Assembly: GCA_007922305.1 (NCBI GenBank)
Contig: ML677343.1
Location: 29,021,915-29,085,914 of the forward strand
DNA: 64,000 nucleotides
Direction: 5' to 3'
Origin: Dermatemys mawii
Lineage: Eukaryota; Chordata; Testudines; Dermatemydidae
The first letter of the stretch is position 1, and each line of letters begins with the position of its first letter. The notes under the pieces are model-generated. The model saw only the letters and a list, made by a program, of their open reading frames with translations, searched no databases and was not told where the DNA came from. Positions 26,101 through 35,569 of the stretch are shown here, in pieces. The position numbers and the translations under genes are program-made.

Positions 26101-29100
26101 AGCCCCTGCCAGCTTCAGGGGAGAGGGCTGGGCCACAGGCATGGGTTAGGGGAAGCATAACCTCCCCTGGCCTCTGATTCATGCGGGTAGGATGATTAAC
26201 AAGCATGGCGGGGCGGGTATCAAACTCCTATTTTCCTAGCACTCCCTTTATATATTGCTCTGCTCTCTGTGGGATGTGAACTATTGACAGATTAACATTG
26301 AGCTGCCATGGTACTCTGGAGTCATTCCGAATTCTAGTCTAAAGAAGCAATATTTTTTTAAAAAAAGTCACTTGCCATATAGGTGTATTTAATTTTTTCT
26401 TTGAGAGGCTGGCTGATGGACAGAGCTGTCCCAGCTTGCGTGTGCGTGAGTGAGTGTAAATTGTCTGTCTCTATCTCCCAGACTGTAAAGGCCTGAGCGA
26501 GCCTGGGAAGGTGAAGAACATGAGATTCCAGGTGCAGGTCAACCTGGAGGATTACATCAACGACCGGCAGTATGACTCTCGAGGGCGGTTCAGCGACATT
26601 CTCCTCCTCCTGCCGCCGCTCCAGAGCATCACCTGGCAAATGATAGAGCAGGTCCAATTCATGAAACTCTTTGGCGTGGCGAGGATTGACAGCTTGCTGC
26701 AAGAAATGCTTCTAGGAGGTATGACCCCACTGAGACCCTCTTTCTTACTCGCGTGCCTTGAAAACCATGAATATTTCAAAGGCTTTAACGCCAGTCCTAG
26801 CCCCAATGCCATAGTCAGGGCTGCCCTGGGAACTTTTCAGCTTGATCAAATCAAAGCGACTTTGGAGCCAGATCAGCAGTTGATGTAAACTGGCACTGAA
26901 GCTGATGGAGCTATGGTAATTCATGCCAGCTGAGGAGTTGACCATTTTTCATTAGTGCATGGATGGAACTGACTCCCCTCCTTCAATGGTACAACTTTTT
27001 GTATTAATACAAAAAGTAAATTGTAGCCTGGTGAGAACATCATATTCAGGGCTGGGCTGGGGGCACCGGCGGACAGTGTGGTCAGCCACGGCAATGGCTG
27101 AGGAGCTAAAATGCTGGAGGCGGGAGCAGCAGAAATCAAGTTCTTTTAAGTAACTAAGACGACAGTGACACAGTTGGAAATGGTGGGGTACTCCAGAGAG
27201 GGGATCGGGAGGAAGGGATGCAGGGGTCTGAGGAAACTGGGGATATAGTTCTCCCTGTCATCCCGCTACAAGCAATTCTTCCACTCCCTGTAAAAATATG
27301 TGACATGCCTCTGGTCATAAGAATGCTTCTTCTGGCTTTTAGTTTAATAAAGATGGGGAGAATAAAAACAACGAGGAGTATTTGTGGCACCTTGAAGACT
27401 AACAAATTGATTTGAGCATAAGCTTTCGTGGGAGAATGACTTCTTTTCCATGCTCCTATGCAGGAACCGCTCTCGATGTACAATACCAATCAGGACCTTC
27501 CAACCTCAACCTGGAACCTCTCTCAGGACACGTAGCTTTACCAAACATGAGCTCTGTGATTCACACAGTTCCAAACCGTAGGTGTCCATCTTTATACTGT
27601 TGGTAGGCATAGTGCGGGGACTGGGTAGGAAGCTGCTTGGCCTATAAGCTTAGTTTGATTTATTTAAGCATCACGCTTAGTCTTTATGGGGCTAAATGGG
27701 ACCTGTTGCTGTGTTAGATCCCGCAGCAGGAGACAAAACTAAGGAAGGGTCCTGAGATTCGGACCCCTCTTTTAAGTCAGGCAAAACTGCCACTGAAGGC
27801 AATGGGAGAATTTTAGACATAGGTCCAAGCTGCACTGGGTCTTATGTCGCACTATGCACTACTATGACAGTGTCATCAGTCTACTTATAATTTAAAAGAA
27901 TATTCACATCAACACCTCAAGCATGCAAAAATCATGAGTCACCCCCACCTTATCCCTCCAAATTATGAGACTTTAAAAATACATGCCAGGTTCTTTTTAT
28001 TTGCTTTCTAGATTTTGCATCTTTAGGTTACACATTTCCCAGTTTCTTCCACAACCATGAGGGCAAGAAACTTACGTTTTATACAATAAAAGCAGAATCC
28101 AGGAGCAGGGAAATAACACAAGACTCTCAATAAAAAGCAGGAGTATTGGCAATGCTATTTTATATGCGCAAAGGTAGAAGAGGAAAAATTCAGAAAGTAG
28201 GGCACACAGCAGCCAGTGTGATGTTTTATTATATGTGAAGTAAATTCTCAGCAAAATAGAAATTATACCATTCAACCTGTGTGAAAGGCCAATTCCATTA
28301 GGCATAGAATCTTTAAAGCTTCCAGTAAACTTTTGTTGAGGTTTTTAAAGAAAGCCCTCTATTATTAGGCAACTGATTTTATTATTCCTTTTATGGTAGC
28401 TTACGATTGGTATTCACTGAATTGACAGATGGCCTTAATTCACCCCTCTTACATTTTTTCCATAGCATGGACTGCAAATTAATAGAAATACTGTGGACAA
28501 CTGGCTCTCCCCATTCCCACAAACTATCTATTCCATGCATACTCACATCTCCTGTCTCGCAGCAACTACAGCAAATGTGTACATGGAACAGGAATTAGCA
28601 ATAATGTCTCTAAGATAGCAGCAAAAATTGAGCTATACTATTTAGCAGCTAGGCACAACAAGGAGAGCCAGCATCATGTGACCAGTCAGCCCTCTGCAGC
28701 CTACCATAGGGTCACAGAGCACGATATGAGCGCCATTGCTCTAAGTAGAGATCAGCACTTTGGGATTTGGGAAAGTGTGTTCCCACTTCATTTATAAGAC
28801 AATGCAGTACGTTGTGTGGTGAAACTCCTTAGAACCCACCCTCCACCACATCCCTGATCACAAAGGGAGAGGGCGAAGAGGCCACCTGCATTCACAGAAG
28901 GCAATAACCCCATTTTGGTACCACCTGTCCTCCGAGTGTTTTGCTGCGAGTCGAGAGCTGTGTTCAGTTCCTCAGCTTGCGTGTCAGACCCTGGACAAGT
29001 CATCCAGTCTCTTGCTGCCTCTGTTCCCCATCTTTTAAATGGGGGTGCTGAGACTTACCTCCCTTGGGCAGTGTGTTGTGAGTGGTTGCTGAAGAACACT

Positions 29101-29658
29101 AAGAACAAGTTATTAAAATGAGGCTATTAGCAGAGGTGTTGTGAGAATAAATGTGTTAAAGCCTGAGGGGCTCAGACACTTAGGAACTGATTTTGGTGCT
29201 GGGGACCATGAGTCATTTCCTAAATAAAATGATCTAATAAAAAAAATAGAAATTTTGTTATGGAAAAAAGGTATTAACCATAGCAACTTTTGAGGCTTGT
29301 TTTTAAAGCCAGCACATCTTTAGTTATTTCATAAAGACAATGCAAGATAGCCAAGAAACTATGCTAATGCACTGCATTTAGTGCTGTTCATGAATTTGCA
29401 TCTACATCACCGTCTTAATTCTTGTGACTCTGCTTTGGTGTCTTTAACCACATGCCCTGCGATTAAAAATGTCATCTCCCACTATGGTTTAATTCTTTGT
29501 TTTTATTTTTCTCCCATGCAGCATCTCCAGAAACATCCCTTCCTTCGCCATCTACCAGCACAGGAAGCGAAGACTACAAACTAGGCCCAACCCCAGGGCC
29601 AGAGGCCGCTGTGAAAATACTGCCTCAGATCATCGTACCCAAGCAAGAGATTTTATAA
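17019..29658 (+). CDS. HNF4B: HNF4-family nuclear receptor, probably HNF4-beta (NR2A group); 3' part of gene, seven exons
   Basis: Joined exons 17019-17125, 18753-18908, 19539-19626, 21434-21586, 26482-26718, 27464-27577 and 29522-29658 keep frame across every junction and give about 330 residues ending in a TAA stop. The protein starts in the linker just after the DNA-binding domain (VQNERDRIS), continues through the whole ligand-binding domain ([63 protein letters not shown]), keeps the AF-2 core (LLQEMLLGG) and ends in an F-type tail (KQEIL). HNF4 proteins are nuclear transcription factors that bind DNA as homodimers and hold a fatty acid in the pocket. The tail matches neither HNF4A nor HNF4G as I remember them, and the neighbour ZDHHC7 is not next to either of those genes in mammals; this supports the beta paralogue. 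The zinc-finger exons and start codon are not in the window. HNF4 identity is near certain; the paralogue is an inference. Confidence 0.85.
17126..18752 (+). other. HNF4B: HNF4B intron
   Basis: About 1.6 kb of intron. From 18038 a stretch starting with GGGCTTGTCTACG looks like one end of the hAT-type hairpin family seen elsewhere in the window. Nothing else recognised. Confidence 0.7.
18753..18908 (+). CDS. HNF4B: HNF4B exon: start of ligand-binding domain
   Basis: The acceptor is tttttcgttcag and the donor is gtaata; both borders are phase 0, with 52 codons. It begins with a divergent stretch ([16 protein letters not shown]) and then the conserved helix-1 to helix-3 region, DVCESMK through [19 protein letters not shown]. 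Confidence 0.93.
18909..19538 (+). other. HNF4B: HNF4B intron
   Basis: Short intron with no recognisable repeat or gene. Confidence 0.75.
19539..19626 (+). CDS. HNF4B: HNF4B exon: [13 protein letters not shown] core of the ligand-binding domain
   Basis: The acceptor is ctgtaatctgcag; the donor, gtataa, is weaker than consensus. It has 29 codons plus one base. It carries the family signature [13 protein letters not shown], where the arginine that pairs with the fatty-acid carboxylate is kept. Position 2 is Val where other HNF4s have Ala, and the segment after the signature is VAKRS rather than ATKRS. Confidence 0.92.
19627..21433 (+). other. HNF4B: HNF4B intron containing a 691-base TIR element
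   Basis: The intron is mostly taken up by the inverted-repeat element at 20413-21103, listed separately. The rest is AT-rich with nothing recognised. Confidence 0.75.
20413..21103. mobile_element. Non-autonomous TIR element (hAT-type) with GC-rich body
   Basis: The ends TAAGGCTACGATTTAGTCA and the complementary AAAATCTTAGCCTTA are inverted repeats. The flanks TACATGAG (20405-20412) and TACCTGAG (21104-21111) are an 8-base duplication with one mismatch. The body has imperfect repeats around GGGGGAACC and CTCCCAGCTGC. An inner palindrome (CATGGACAGGTCACGGC versus its complement near 21050) also lies near the right end. Open frames here are not genes. Confidence 0.75.
21434..21586 (+). CDS. HNF4B: HNF4B exon: middle of the ligand-binding domain
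   Basis: The acceptor is ttcatctcctcag and the donor is gtaagt; the exon is 153 bases, phase 1 to phase 1. It encodes [27 protein letters not shown] and the highly conserved [16 protein letters not shown] block. Confidence 0.93.
21587..26481 (+). other. HNF4B: HNF4B intron containing a hAT transposon relic
   Basis: The 4.9 kb intron contains the hAT element at 22542-23914. A GC-rich, repeat-like block at about 25800-26220 has no readable coding signal. Nothing else recognised. Confidence 0.75.
22542..23914 (-). mobile_element. hAT DNA transposon, internally deleted, with transposase remnant
   Basis: The ends are CAGGGCCGGATTAAG and the complement of an inner ATTACCCAATAG-type end finishing TCCAGTCCTG. 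The flanks CTTGTTAG (22534-22541) and CTTGTTAA (23915-23922) are an 8-base target duplication with one mismatch, as hAT elements make. Two minus-strand frames (23744-23208, 23188-22688) encode the C-terminal half of a transposase: SNTRWEAH, and the dimerisation block [20 protein letters not shown] followed by [13 protein letters not shown]. At 1373 bases it is shorter than an autonomous element, and a stop separates the frames. Confidence 0.85.
26482..26718 (+). CDS. HNF4B: HNF4B exon: C-terminal ligand-binding domain with AF-2 helix
   Basis: The acceptor is ctatctcccag and the donor is gtatga; the exon is 237 bases. It encodes [45 protein letters not shown] and the AF-2 activation core [17 protein letters not shown] is closer to HNF4G than to HNF4A, while SDILLLLPP and [10 protein letters not shown] are particular to this copy. 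Confidence 0.95.
26719..27463 (+). other. HNF4B: HNF4B intron with a Penelope tail near its 3' end
   Basis: The donor gtatga directly follows the AF-2 codons. The acceptor at 27463 lies next to the retroelement tail at 27370-27436. Nothing else recognised. Confidence 0.7.
27370..27436 (-). mobile_element. Penelope-like 3' tail fragment next to an HNF4B acceptor
   Basis: Carries TTTGTGGCACCTTGAAGAC and CATAAGCTTTCGTGGGAGAA, a truncated copy of the same tail. It ends about 27 bases before the exon at 27464. Confidence 0.6.
27464..27577 (+). CDS. HNF4B: HNF4B exon: F domain, first part
   Basis: The acceptor is ctcctatgcag and the donor is gtaggt. It has 38 codons in frame with both neighbours ([14 protein letters not shown] to VIHTVPN). 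The F domain diverges fast among HNF4 paralogues, so the call rests on frame, splice sites and position. A Penelope-like tail fragment ends about 27 bases upstream of the exon. Confidence 0.82.
27578..29521 (+). other. HNF4B: HNF4B last intron
   Basis: Nearly 2 kb of AT-rich intron with a MIR-type SINE near 28950-29190. Nothing else recognised. Confidence 0.7.
28950..29190 (+). mobile_element. MIR-type SINE relic
   Basis: CCTGGACAAGTCATCCAGTC, CATCTTTTAAATGGGGGTGC and GTTGTGAGAATAAATGTGTT match the MIR layout. Confidence 0.7.
29522..29658 (+). CDS. HNF4B: HNF4B terminal coding exon
   Basis: The acceptor is ctcccatgcag. It encodes [10 protein letters not shown], a [10 protein letters not shown] stretch like the GSEPYKL region of HNF4A, and the terminal VPKQEIL, which resembles the ITKQEVI end of HNF4A, followed by TAA at 29656-29658. 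Confidence 0.88.
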
Positions 29659-29884
29659 GGGCCGGGCAAAAGAAGCCAACAGCAATACCCAATGTCCCTA
29701 TGTTAAGTTAAACCATCCCTGCTTTATGCCATGGCAAGGGCCAGCAATTGCCTGCTTATAACGAGATCTCATGATGACACCCTTTCCTGTCAGTGATTAA
29801 AATGGCATTATCATTAGACGGGCTCACCAATGTTCTCTGTACATCATCACCCCCGACTTGGTGGGTCTAAACTGAACAACAGCT

Positions 29885-29975
29885 TCAAGACTGTAAGCTT
29901 ATTGGAGCAGGGACTTCTTCATGTTTGTACAGCACCCAGTACTGGGGGGCCCTGACTATAGAAATATAAATAAGT
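29885..29975 (+). mobile_element. L2/CORE-SINE 3' tail relic in HNF4B 3'UTR
   Basis: GACTGTAAGCTTATTGGAGC, GTTTGTACAGCACCCAGTAC and GGGGCCCTGACTATAG match the same tail. Confidence 0.55.
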
Positions 29976-30925
29976 ATCTCATATAGCTATTGTTGATTGC
30001 TAATAAGCAGGCTATACCTCAACTAGGAAGTGTGAGGTGGTCTATTTCTCTTAACAGTTGAAGTACATGCCCATCACTCCTGCTGTCATTAAAGCTAAAT
30101 CTAGAAAGCTCATCTGAAGCATAGAGCAGAGGTGCTCTTCATAACCTACAAGAGATTATGGCTTCCTTATTCCACACAGACCTGGTATTGCACCCGATTT
30201 TTATGCTGTTATTTACTAACATATAATAATGTGGATTATGAATCATGGACCTTAAATTTAGACTAACTCATGAGTAGGGCTCTTCAGGTTTCAAGAATTG
30301 TTATGTTTTGATAGCAGAAGCCCATATTTGTCTGTGATAAACATCCCGGGAAGGATAAAAGTGTTCTTTATTCTAAGAAACTTGGTGTATTATGCAGGAG
30401 GCAGTATTTGTTTATATATCTGGAACCTAGCTACTGCTTTTCTACACTTCGCTTAGGTCTTTTATAAAGTGAATGTGTTGGCAGGAGATCATAAGTAGGG
30501 GAGCTGATCATAATGACATTGTAGGTAATACGTGGGAACAATGCAACTGCTAGTAAGTGTAAGGAACCAACAAAAGAGGCTTGCCAAAATATTTTCTTGT
30601 ACTATGCATATGCAAACATCTTGGCTTCATACTGTATCTGGAAAAAAGTGACAGCCTTAAAACATTAAGATACTTTCCCGAGCATGTAGCTATAGTTTTA
30701 TTGTAGCTTTGTGGAGCAGACAGTATGAAAACATCCCTTAGGAAACAACAACTTCACATCCCTGAATTATGCAGATTTTTTTTTAAAAAAATTAATTTAA
30801 AGCAGCTCTTCCAAAGCGCTGTCACTACACTATATATTTTGAAAAAATGTTTTTCTGTGCTTTTACATCATGGGGTATCCATGTACTTGATGTGTAATTC
30901 CTAAGTTAGTCAGGCTCCAACTACA

Positions 30926-30931
30926 AATAAA
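30926..30931 (+). terminator. Candidate poly(A) signal of HNF4B
   Basis: Canonical AATAAA, about 1.27 kb after the HNF4B stop codon. Another AATAAA at about 32115 is an alternative. Confidence 0.4.
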
Positions 30932-32391
30932 GGTATACAACAAAAGTATTCTTAAAAAGCAGCTGAACCCCACCTTAACTGGCTGACTACACTGATCAAC
31001 AATACTTTAAAGACAACTAAGCCCAACACTTTCTTTTTTACATAGACAAAAGTTCACTCAACTTTTAACATGCTTTTGAACAATAGGAATAAGCTCAGTT
31101 GGAAAGAATGAAATTATTATTAATACTGCTGTCTTCCAACAGCAGCTAGTTCCCCCCACTTTGATTTGTGAGTCTTTTCCAGTGCTGCACAAAGACCAGA
31201 TACTTAAGGGTTGAGTTTCTGCTCTGAACCAAATTTGTGATATAATAGTGTAACTTTTTATTCCTCAAATTGGCACTCTGTGTAATTGCCTTAGATGCCA
31301 GTAAGCTACAATATTTTGATTTTTAGCTGAAGAGCGTCAACCACTAACCTTTCAGTATAAAAGATGCGCTGTGTACAAACATACCATTGTGCACTTCCAT
31401 TCTCCCTCTTCCTCCATATACACTATCAGATTTGCACACAGCTCATGTATTGTAAGGAATGAAAGGTAGCTAAATTTAAATCTATGAAGTGAGAAAATTC
31501 CATTCTTTGAAGATTAATATGGTAATGCATAACCAAAGCTCAGATGGAAAGGCTCCACGTTGTGATTTATTGTGTTTTTGCGAATCATTTTAGTAGCGAG
31601 TTGCTCGAATTTCTCCACGGATTTTCCTGAGCATATGCCTTCTCTAAAGATTTTCACCCAAAGCATACAAAGGTTAGAAGAACAAACTGAGATTGGTAAC
31701 TATGCAAATAATATATGCCAACCTGTTTATTTGGACATAACCACAAAGCCATGCTATAGCTTCTAAGCATTGCGTAGTTAGCACTTTATGGCTCAATAGG
31801 ATGGGGAAAAATATTTTGCTATGGCAACATACTGATATTTGATCTTGTAAATACATTTAAACAAGGTATCACATTAAATCTTTGTTTTTAGTTAAGAGAT
31901 GCTAACAAAACCAATTTGCAGTGTTTGTTTTTTTGAAACACTGCTCAGGGTTAGAATTATTTTTCATAAGGAAATACCCTCTTTGGCATAACCCCCACCT
32001 CTCCCCAAGCAGAGGCCTTTAAAAAAACCCTCTAACGTATTTGTTAAAGTGTATTCAAATATGCTTTGGAAGTTATTATAGTACCTGCTGTACCAGAGTT
32101 CTGGATTTTCCTTTTTAAATAAAGGTGCAAGAATGAATGTTGAGACCTTTCTATACTTTAACAGCATGTCTATTGCTTTACTGAAACACAGATATCCTAG
32201 AAAGCAGTGTTACCTCTTTAATATTTTATTTATATGTATTTTACATAACAGATCAAAGCATGTGGAAAATATTAAGGTATATGCTTGAGTATACTCCAAC
32301 TTCTTACTATATTATAGACCCAAGGGAAAATATTGAAATATTCAGTACAGTTTTCACTTCTATTTATTCATAAACCACATTATTTCTAAAG

Positions 32392-32697
32392 CAGCGGTTC
32401 TCAAACTATGGGTCGCAACCCTGTTTTAATGGGATCACCAGGGCTGGCGGTAGCCTTGCTGGTGCTGAGGACAAAGTTGAAGCCAAGGGCCAAAACCAGA
32501 GGGCGTCAGGTTTTCATAGGCCCTCTTGGGCTGCGGCTCTGCCCCCCGCCCCAGAGTGGAAGGGCTCAGGCTTTGGCCCCTGCTACCCAGGACAGCAGGG
32601 CTGGTGGGGGTGCTTAGGGTTCAGTCCCCCCTCTTGGAGTCATGTAGTCATTTTTGTTGTTAGGAGGTCACAGTACAATGAAGTTTGAGAACCCCTG
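32392..32697. mobile_element. Non-autonomous hAT element, 306 bases
   Basis: The terminal inverted repeats are CAGCGGTTCTCAAACT and AGTTTGAGAACCCCTG, and the flanks TTCTAAAG and TTCAAAAG form an 8-base target duplication with one mismatch. No coding capacity. Confidence 0.8.
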
Positions 32698-32881
32698 TTC
32701 AAAAGTAAACCAGCAAATGATAAATTGGCTCGTTCTAGCTACGCAGTTTCTATTTCAGCTGAAGGAGGACACATGATCTCTTAGGGTATGTCTGCAAGAC
32801 AGTGGGAGCAAGCCTTCTGTACGATGTTTTACTGAAATGAAATCTCCTGCAGAGAAGAATTCAGTGAGAATCATCTGACTT

Positions 32882-32903
32882 GGGGGGGGGGGGGGGGGGG
32901 GGG
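32882..32903 (+). repeat. Poly-G run
   Basis: About 22 consecutive G. Its length is prone to sequencing error. Confidence 0.9.
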
Positions 32904-33325
32904 TTCATTCTGTATTCATGGACAGTCACTGTTTTATAGGTGGCTGTTACCCAACCAATACTAATTAGCAGTAGCTTCTCCCTTTGATTGCCAGCACAGA
33001 GTAGCCATGAAGCTGAACAATAACAGATGGGCATTTTATTGAATGCCTTTAAAATGGATTGTGTCCTTAAGCACGACACAGGGTCATTATTTAGTGTGTG
33101 TTTGAGGACAGTCTGGATTATCACATCAGATCCCTTCTGGTTTTGTAATCTGTAACCTATGACATTTTGCACATGCACTGAGAAATTTAGTGAGTGTATT
33201 TGTAAATCTAAAAGGCAGAGAGACATGTCCTTGGACTAAAGAGCTTCCAGTCTAAATAAGCATAGGTAAAGATAATGACCAAGATAGGGAGTGGAAGTTA
33301 ATTAACTTTAAGACTTATTCATTAC

Positions 33326-33331
33326 TTTATT
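33326..33331 (-). terminator. Candidate poly(A) signal of ZDHHC7
   Basis: TTTATT on the plus strand reads AATAAA on the minus strand. A second candidate lies at 33454-33459. Confidence 0.35.
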
Positions 33332-35392
33332 TTTACATTAAAAAGTTACAATGTAACAAGGGTTTGAAAAGCCAAGTCAACTTGATTTCACACACACGCA
33401 CAAAGTCACAGGTTTCAACTGCTTTAAATGATATTTTCTGATTTTCAGTATATTTTATTAAACAATATACATACTGAAAGCCTCGTGACAAAGCCAGATC
33501 TTCTCAAATATTTATGGAGGATGTTGAACTGAATATTCGAAGATTCTTGTCCAACTTCCCCCCTCCTTTACATGACACGTGTATTTTTGTTCATCTGTGG
33601 CTTTTTTGGATGTGTCCATCTGACAAGTCTCCATATTACACACCTACTCCCTAAGCATTGTATACATCTTCCGACGTATTGCACAGTTTTGTTCATTGGA
33701 CCATGGTATATTGAATGGATCCCTCAGGACACACACTAAGACATAAATGTGATGAACAATCAGTATGATGAAGAATTAAGATTCCACAAATATTTGCACA
33801 GAATTGGAGAAACAAGTCACTAAGAAAAGAAAGCATATTTTCAGTCTGTGAATGTAAACTTATTAATGGGAGATCCTTGAGCATGTCATGTGGCTTGAGG
33901 TGGGTTAAACTTGGTGATGATAATGGCAAAGCAAAAGCAAAAATTGGACAAGTTTAAGGCAAGTCCCAGAACAGGGAGCTGTTTACTTTCCAGGCACAGT
34001 TTCAAGCTATGCATCAAGGATCCAGTTTTATCCTCCTGTGCGGTGGACAATTCAAAGAGAACAAAGCAATGCTAGAAGAATTTTTGTATTTATCTGTAGT
34101 GTTTAGCTAATTCATTTTCAGCTGCATTTCATCACTTGCAGATTATATGTCATTACTTGCAGATTTAGGAACATACCTTAGAACTACTGTTATTTGTCAG
34201 ATCCACAAAAAGTAATTCTATTTCTACACTGTTCATTCTTTTTGTTTTCAAGCAGTTTTGGGTGGAAAATGGTGAAATGGAAAAAATTTCCCTTTATATA
34301 CTGTACACACATTTTCCATTTTACACTTAGATTTTTGTACTTGCACAAAGAAGGCTGGGATTACTTTCCCTAACTGAAGAAAGTCTTCCTCCATTCAGTG
34401 ATGGCTCTATTTAAGTAACTGATGAACTGTTTACCAGTTTCTGAATGCGTGTAAAATCTATACAATAAAGAACACAGAAATAAAAGGGCCTCAGGACCTT
34501 ACAATGATGATTGTTCTTTGGATCAAAGTTATACCAATTTGCAATACATTCATTTTTAATCCTACAGGAGGATCTAGACACTGGTCCCTCAGATACGCAC
34601 ACACGAGTTCCTTTAAAGTCAATGCACTGAAAATTGAAGACAAGTATCACAGGGCAGAATTTGACCCATAGTTAAAGTTAAAAATATTTGATTACTGCAC
34701 ATTTGGAACTTACCTAAATGCCATTTAAGATTAATACTGCCAAATACAAGACATGCTATTGTGAATCACGGAAGACATTTGGCAGGGCTGTAGGAGTGCA
34801 TCTGACATGTTTTTGTTACCACTTGCACAAATCTCGACTTATTAGTATGCAAAGACTTCATGTCTGAAGTGGGATGTAACAGTATAATTTTGACTATCAA
34901 GACAAATGAAAATATAAATAAAATTAAAGGACTGAATAAGTCATTATTCCCTGAAAACTAATGGATTTAGAAAGCCTGATGCCATTTAAAATGGCCCCCA
35001 ACATAACTACTTGATCTCACGATTGACAACTGCAACTCAGCTCATAATTTTATAAAACATACAGGTAATTCCCCAAACATTTATCAAATAAACAGTTCAA
35101 TAAAAATGCAAAATTAATCCCATTAAACAATAAATTACAGTAGTATGACGACATTTTGGCTTCTTTAGTGTGGTTACACACCTTTCTTTTGTTATTCTGC
35201 TGAAAGATCGTTACAGCATCCAGTTTACGTTTCTGAAAGTTAATGAGATGTCTGCGACTATAAAACTTTGCTTGCTACAAGCAAATGTTTTGTTTGTTTC
35301 AGTTGGTCACAGATTATATGTAGACAGCCATTTCTGGCCCCAAATAAATATTTATAGAGTATTCTTTCAAGTTCAAGTATGATTAGGCAGGC
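33326..35392 (-). other. ZDHHC7: Putative ZDHHC7 3'UTR
   Basis: About 2 kb downstream of the TGA stop without coding signal. Minus-strand AATAAA signals lie at 33454-33459 and 33326-33331. The extent is inferred from these signals. Confidence 0.45.
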
Positions 35393-35569
35393 TCACACAG
35401 AAAACTCAGGTCCCCCTTTCTTTGCTCTCAGCAAAAGTTGCCTGATTCGAAATCCTGCAAAAGGATTGATCCACAGAAGTGAAGGCTGGCCGCCAAAGAC
35501 AGATTTCATCCCTTCCCAACGTAGCCTCCTCTCCCATGTTGGCTTTTCACTTTTAAGCCTCTCAATCTC
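35393..35569 (-). CDS. ZDHHC7: ZDHHC7 last coding exon
   Basis: The acceptor is tttatttgcag. Fifty-eight codons and a TGA stop encode the cytosolic tail: [25 protein letters not shown] and the terminal GPEFSV. Confidence 0.96.
   Translation of the reverse strand, partial: EIERLKSEKPTWERRLRWEGMKSVFGGQPSLLWINPFAGFRIRQLLLRAKKGGPEFSV

Larger units (their letters stand above)
29659..30950 (+). other. HNF4B: Putative HNF4B 3'UTR
   Basis: The first canonical AATAAA downstream of the stop that I noticed is at 30926-30931, with a second at about 32115. The transcript probably ends shortly after 30931. It crosses an L2/CORE-SINE tail near 29885-29975. Extent inferred from the poly(A) signal only. Confidence 0.45.
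30951..33325. other. Gap between the convergent genes HNF4B and ZDHHC7
   Basis: AT-rich sequence with the 306-base hAT element at 32392-32697 and a run of about 22 G at 32882-32903. No coding signal. Untranslated tails of either gene may extend into it. Confidence 0.6.

Noticed and set aside
25690..26206. 150-codon minus-strand frame and its plus-strand shadows
   Set aside because: GC-rich repeat-like block in an HNF4B intron, Pro/Ala/Leu-rich with no family motif.
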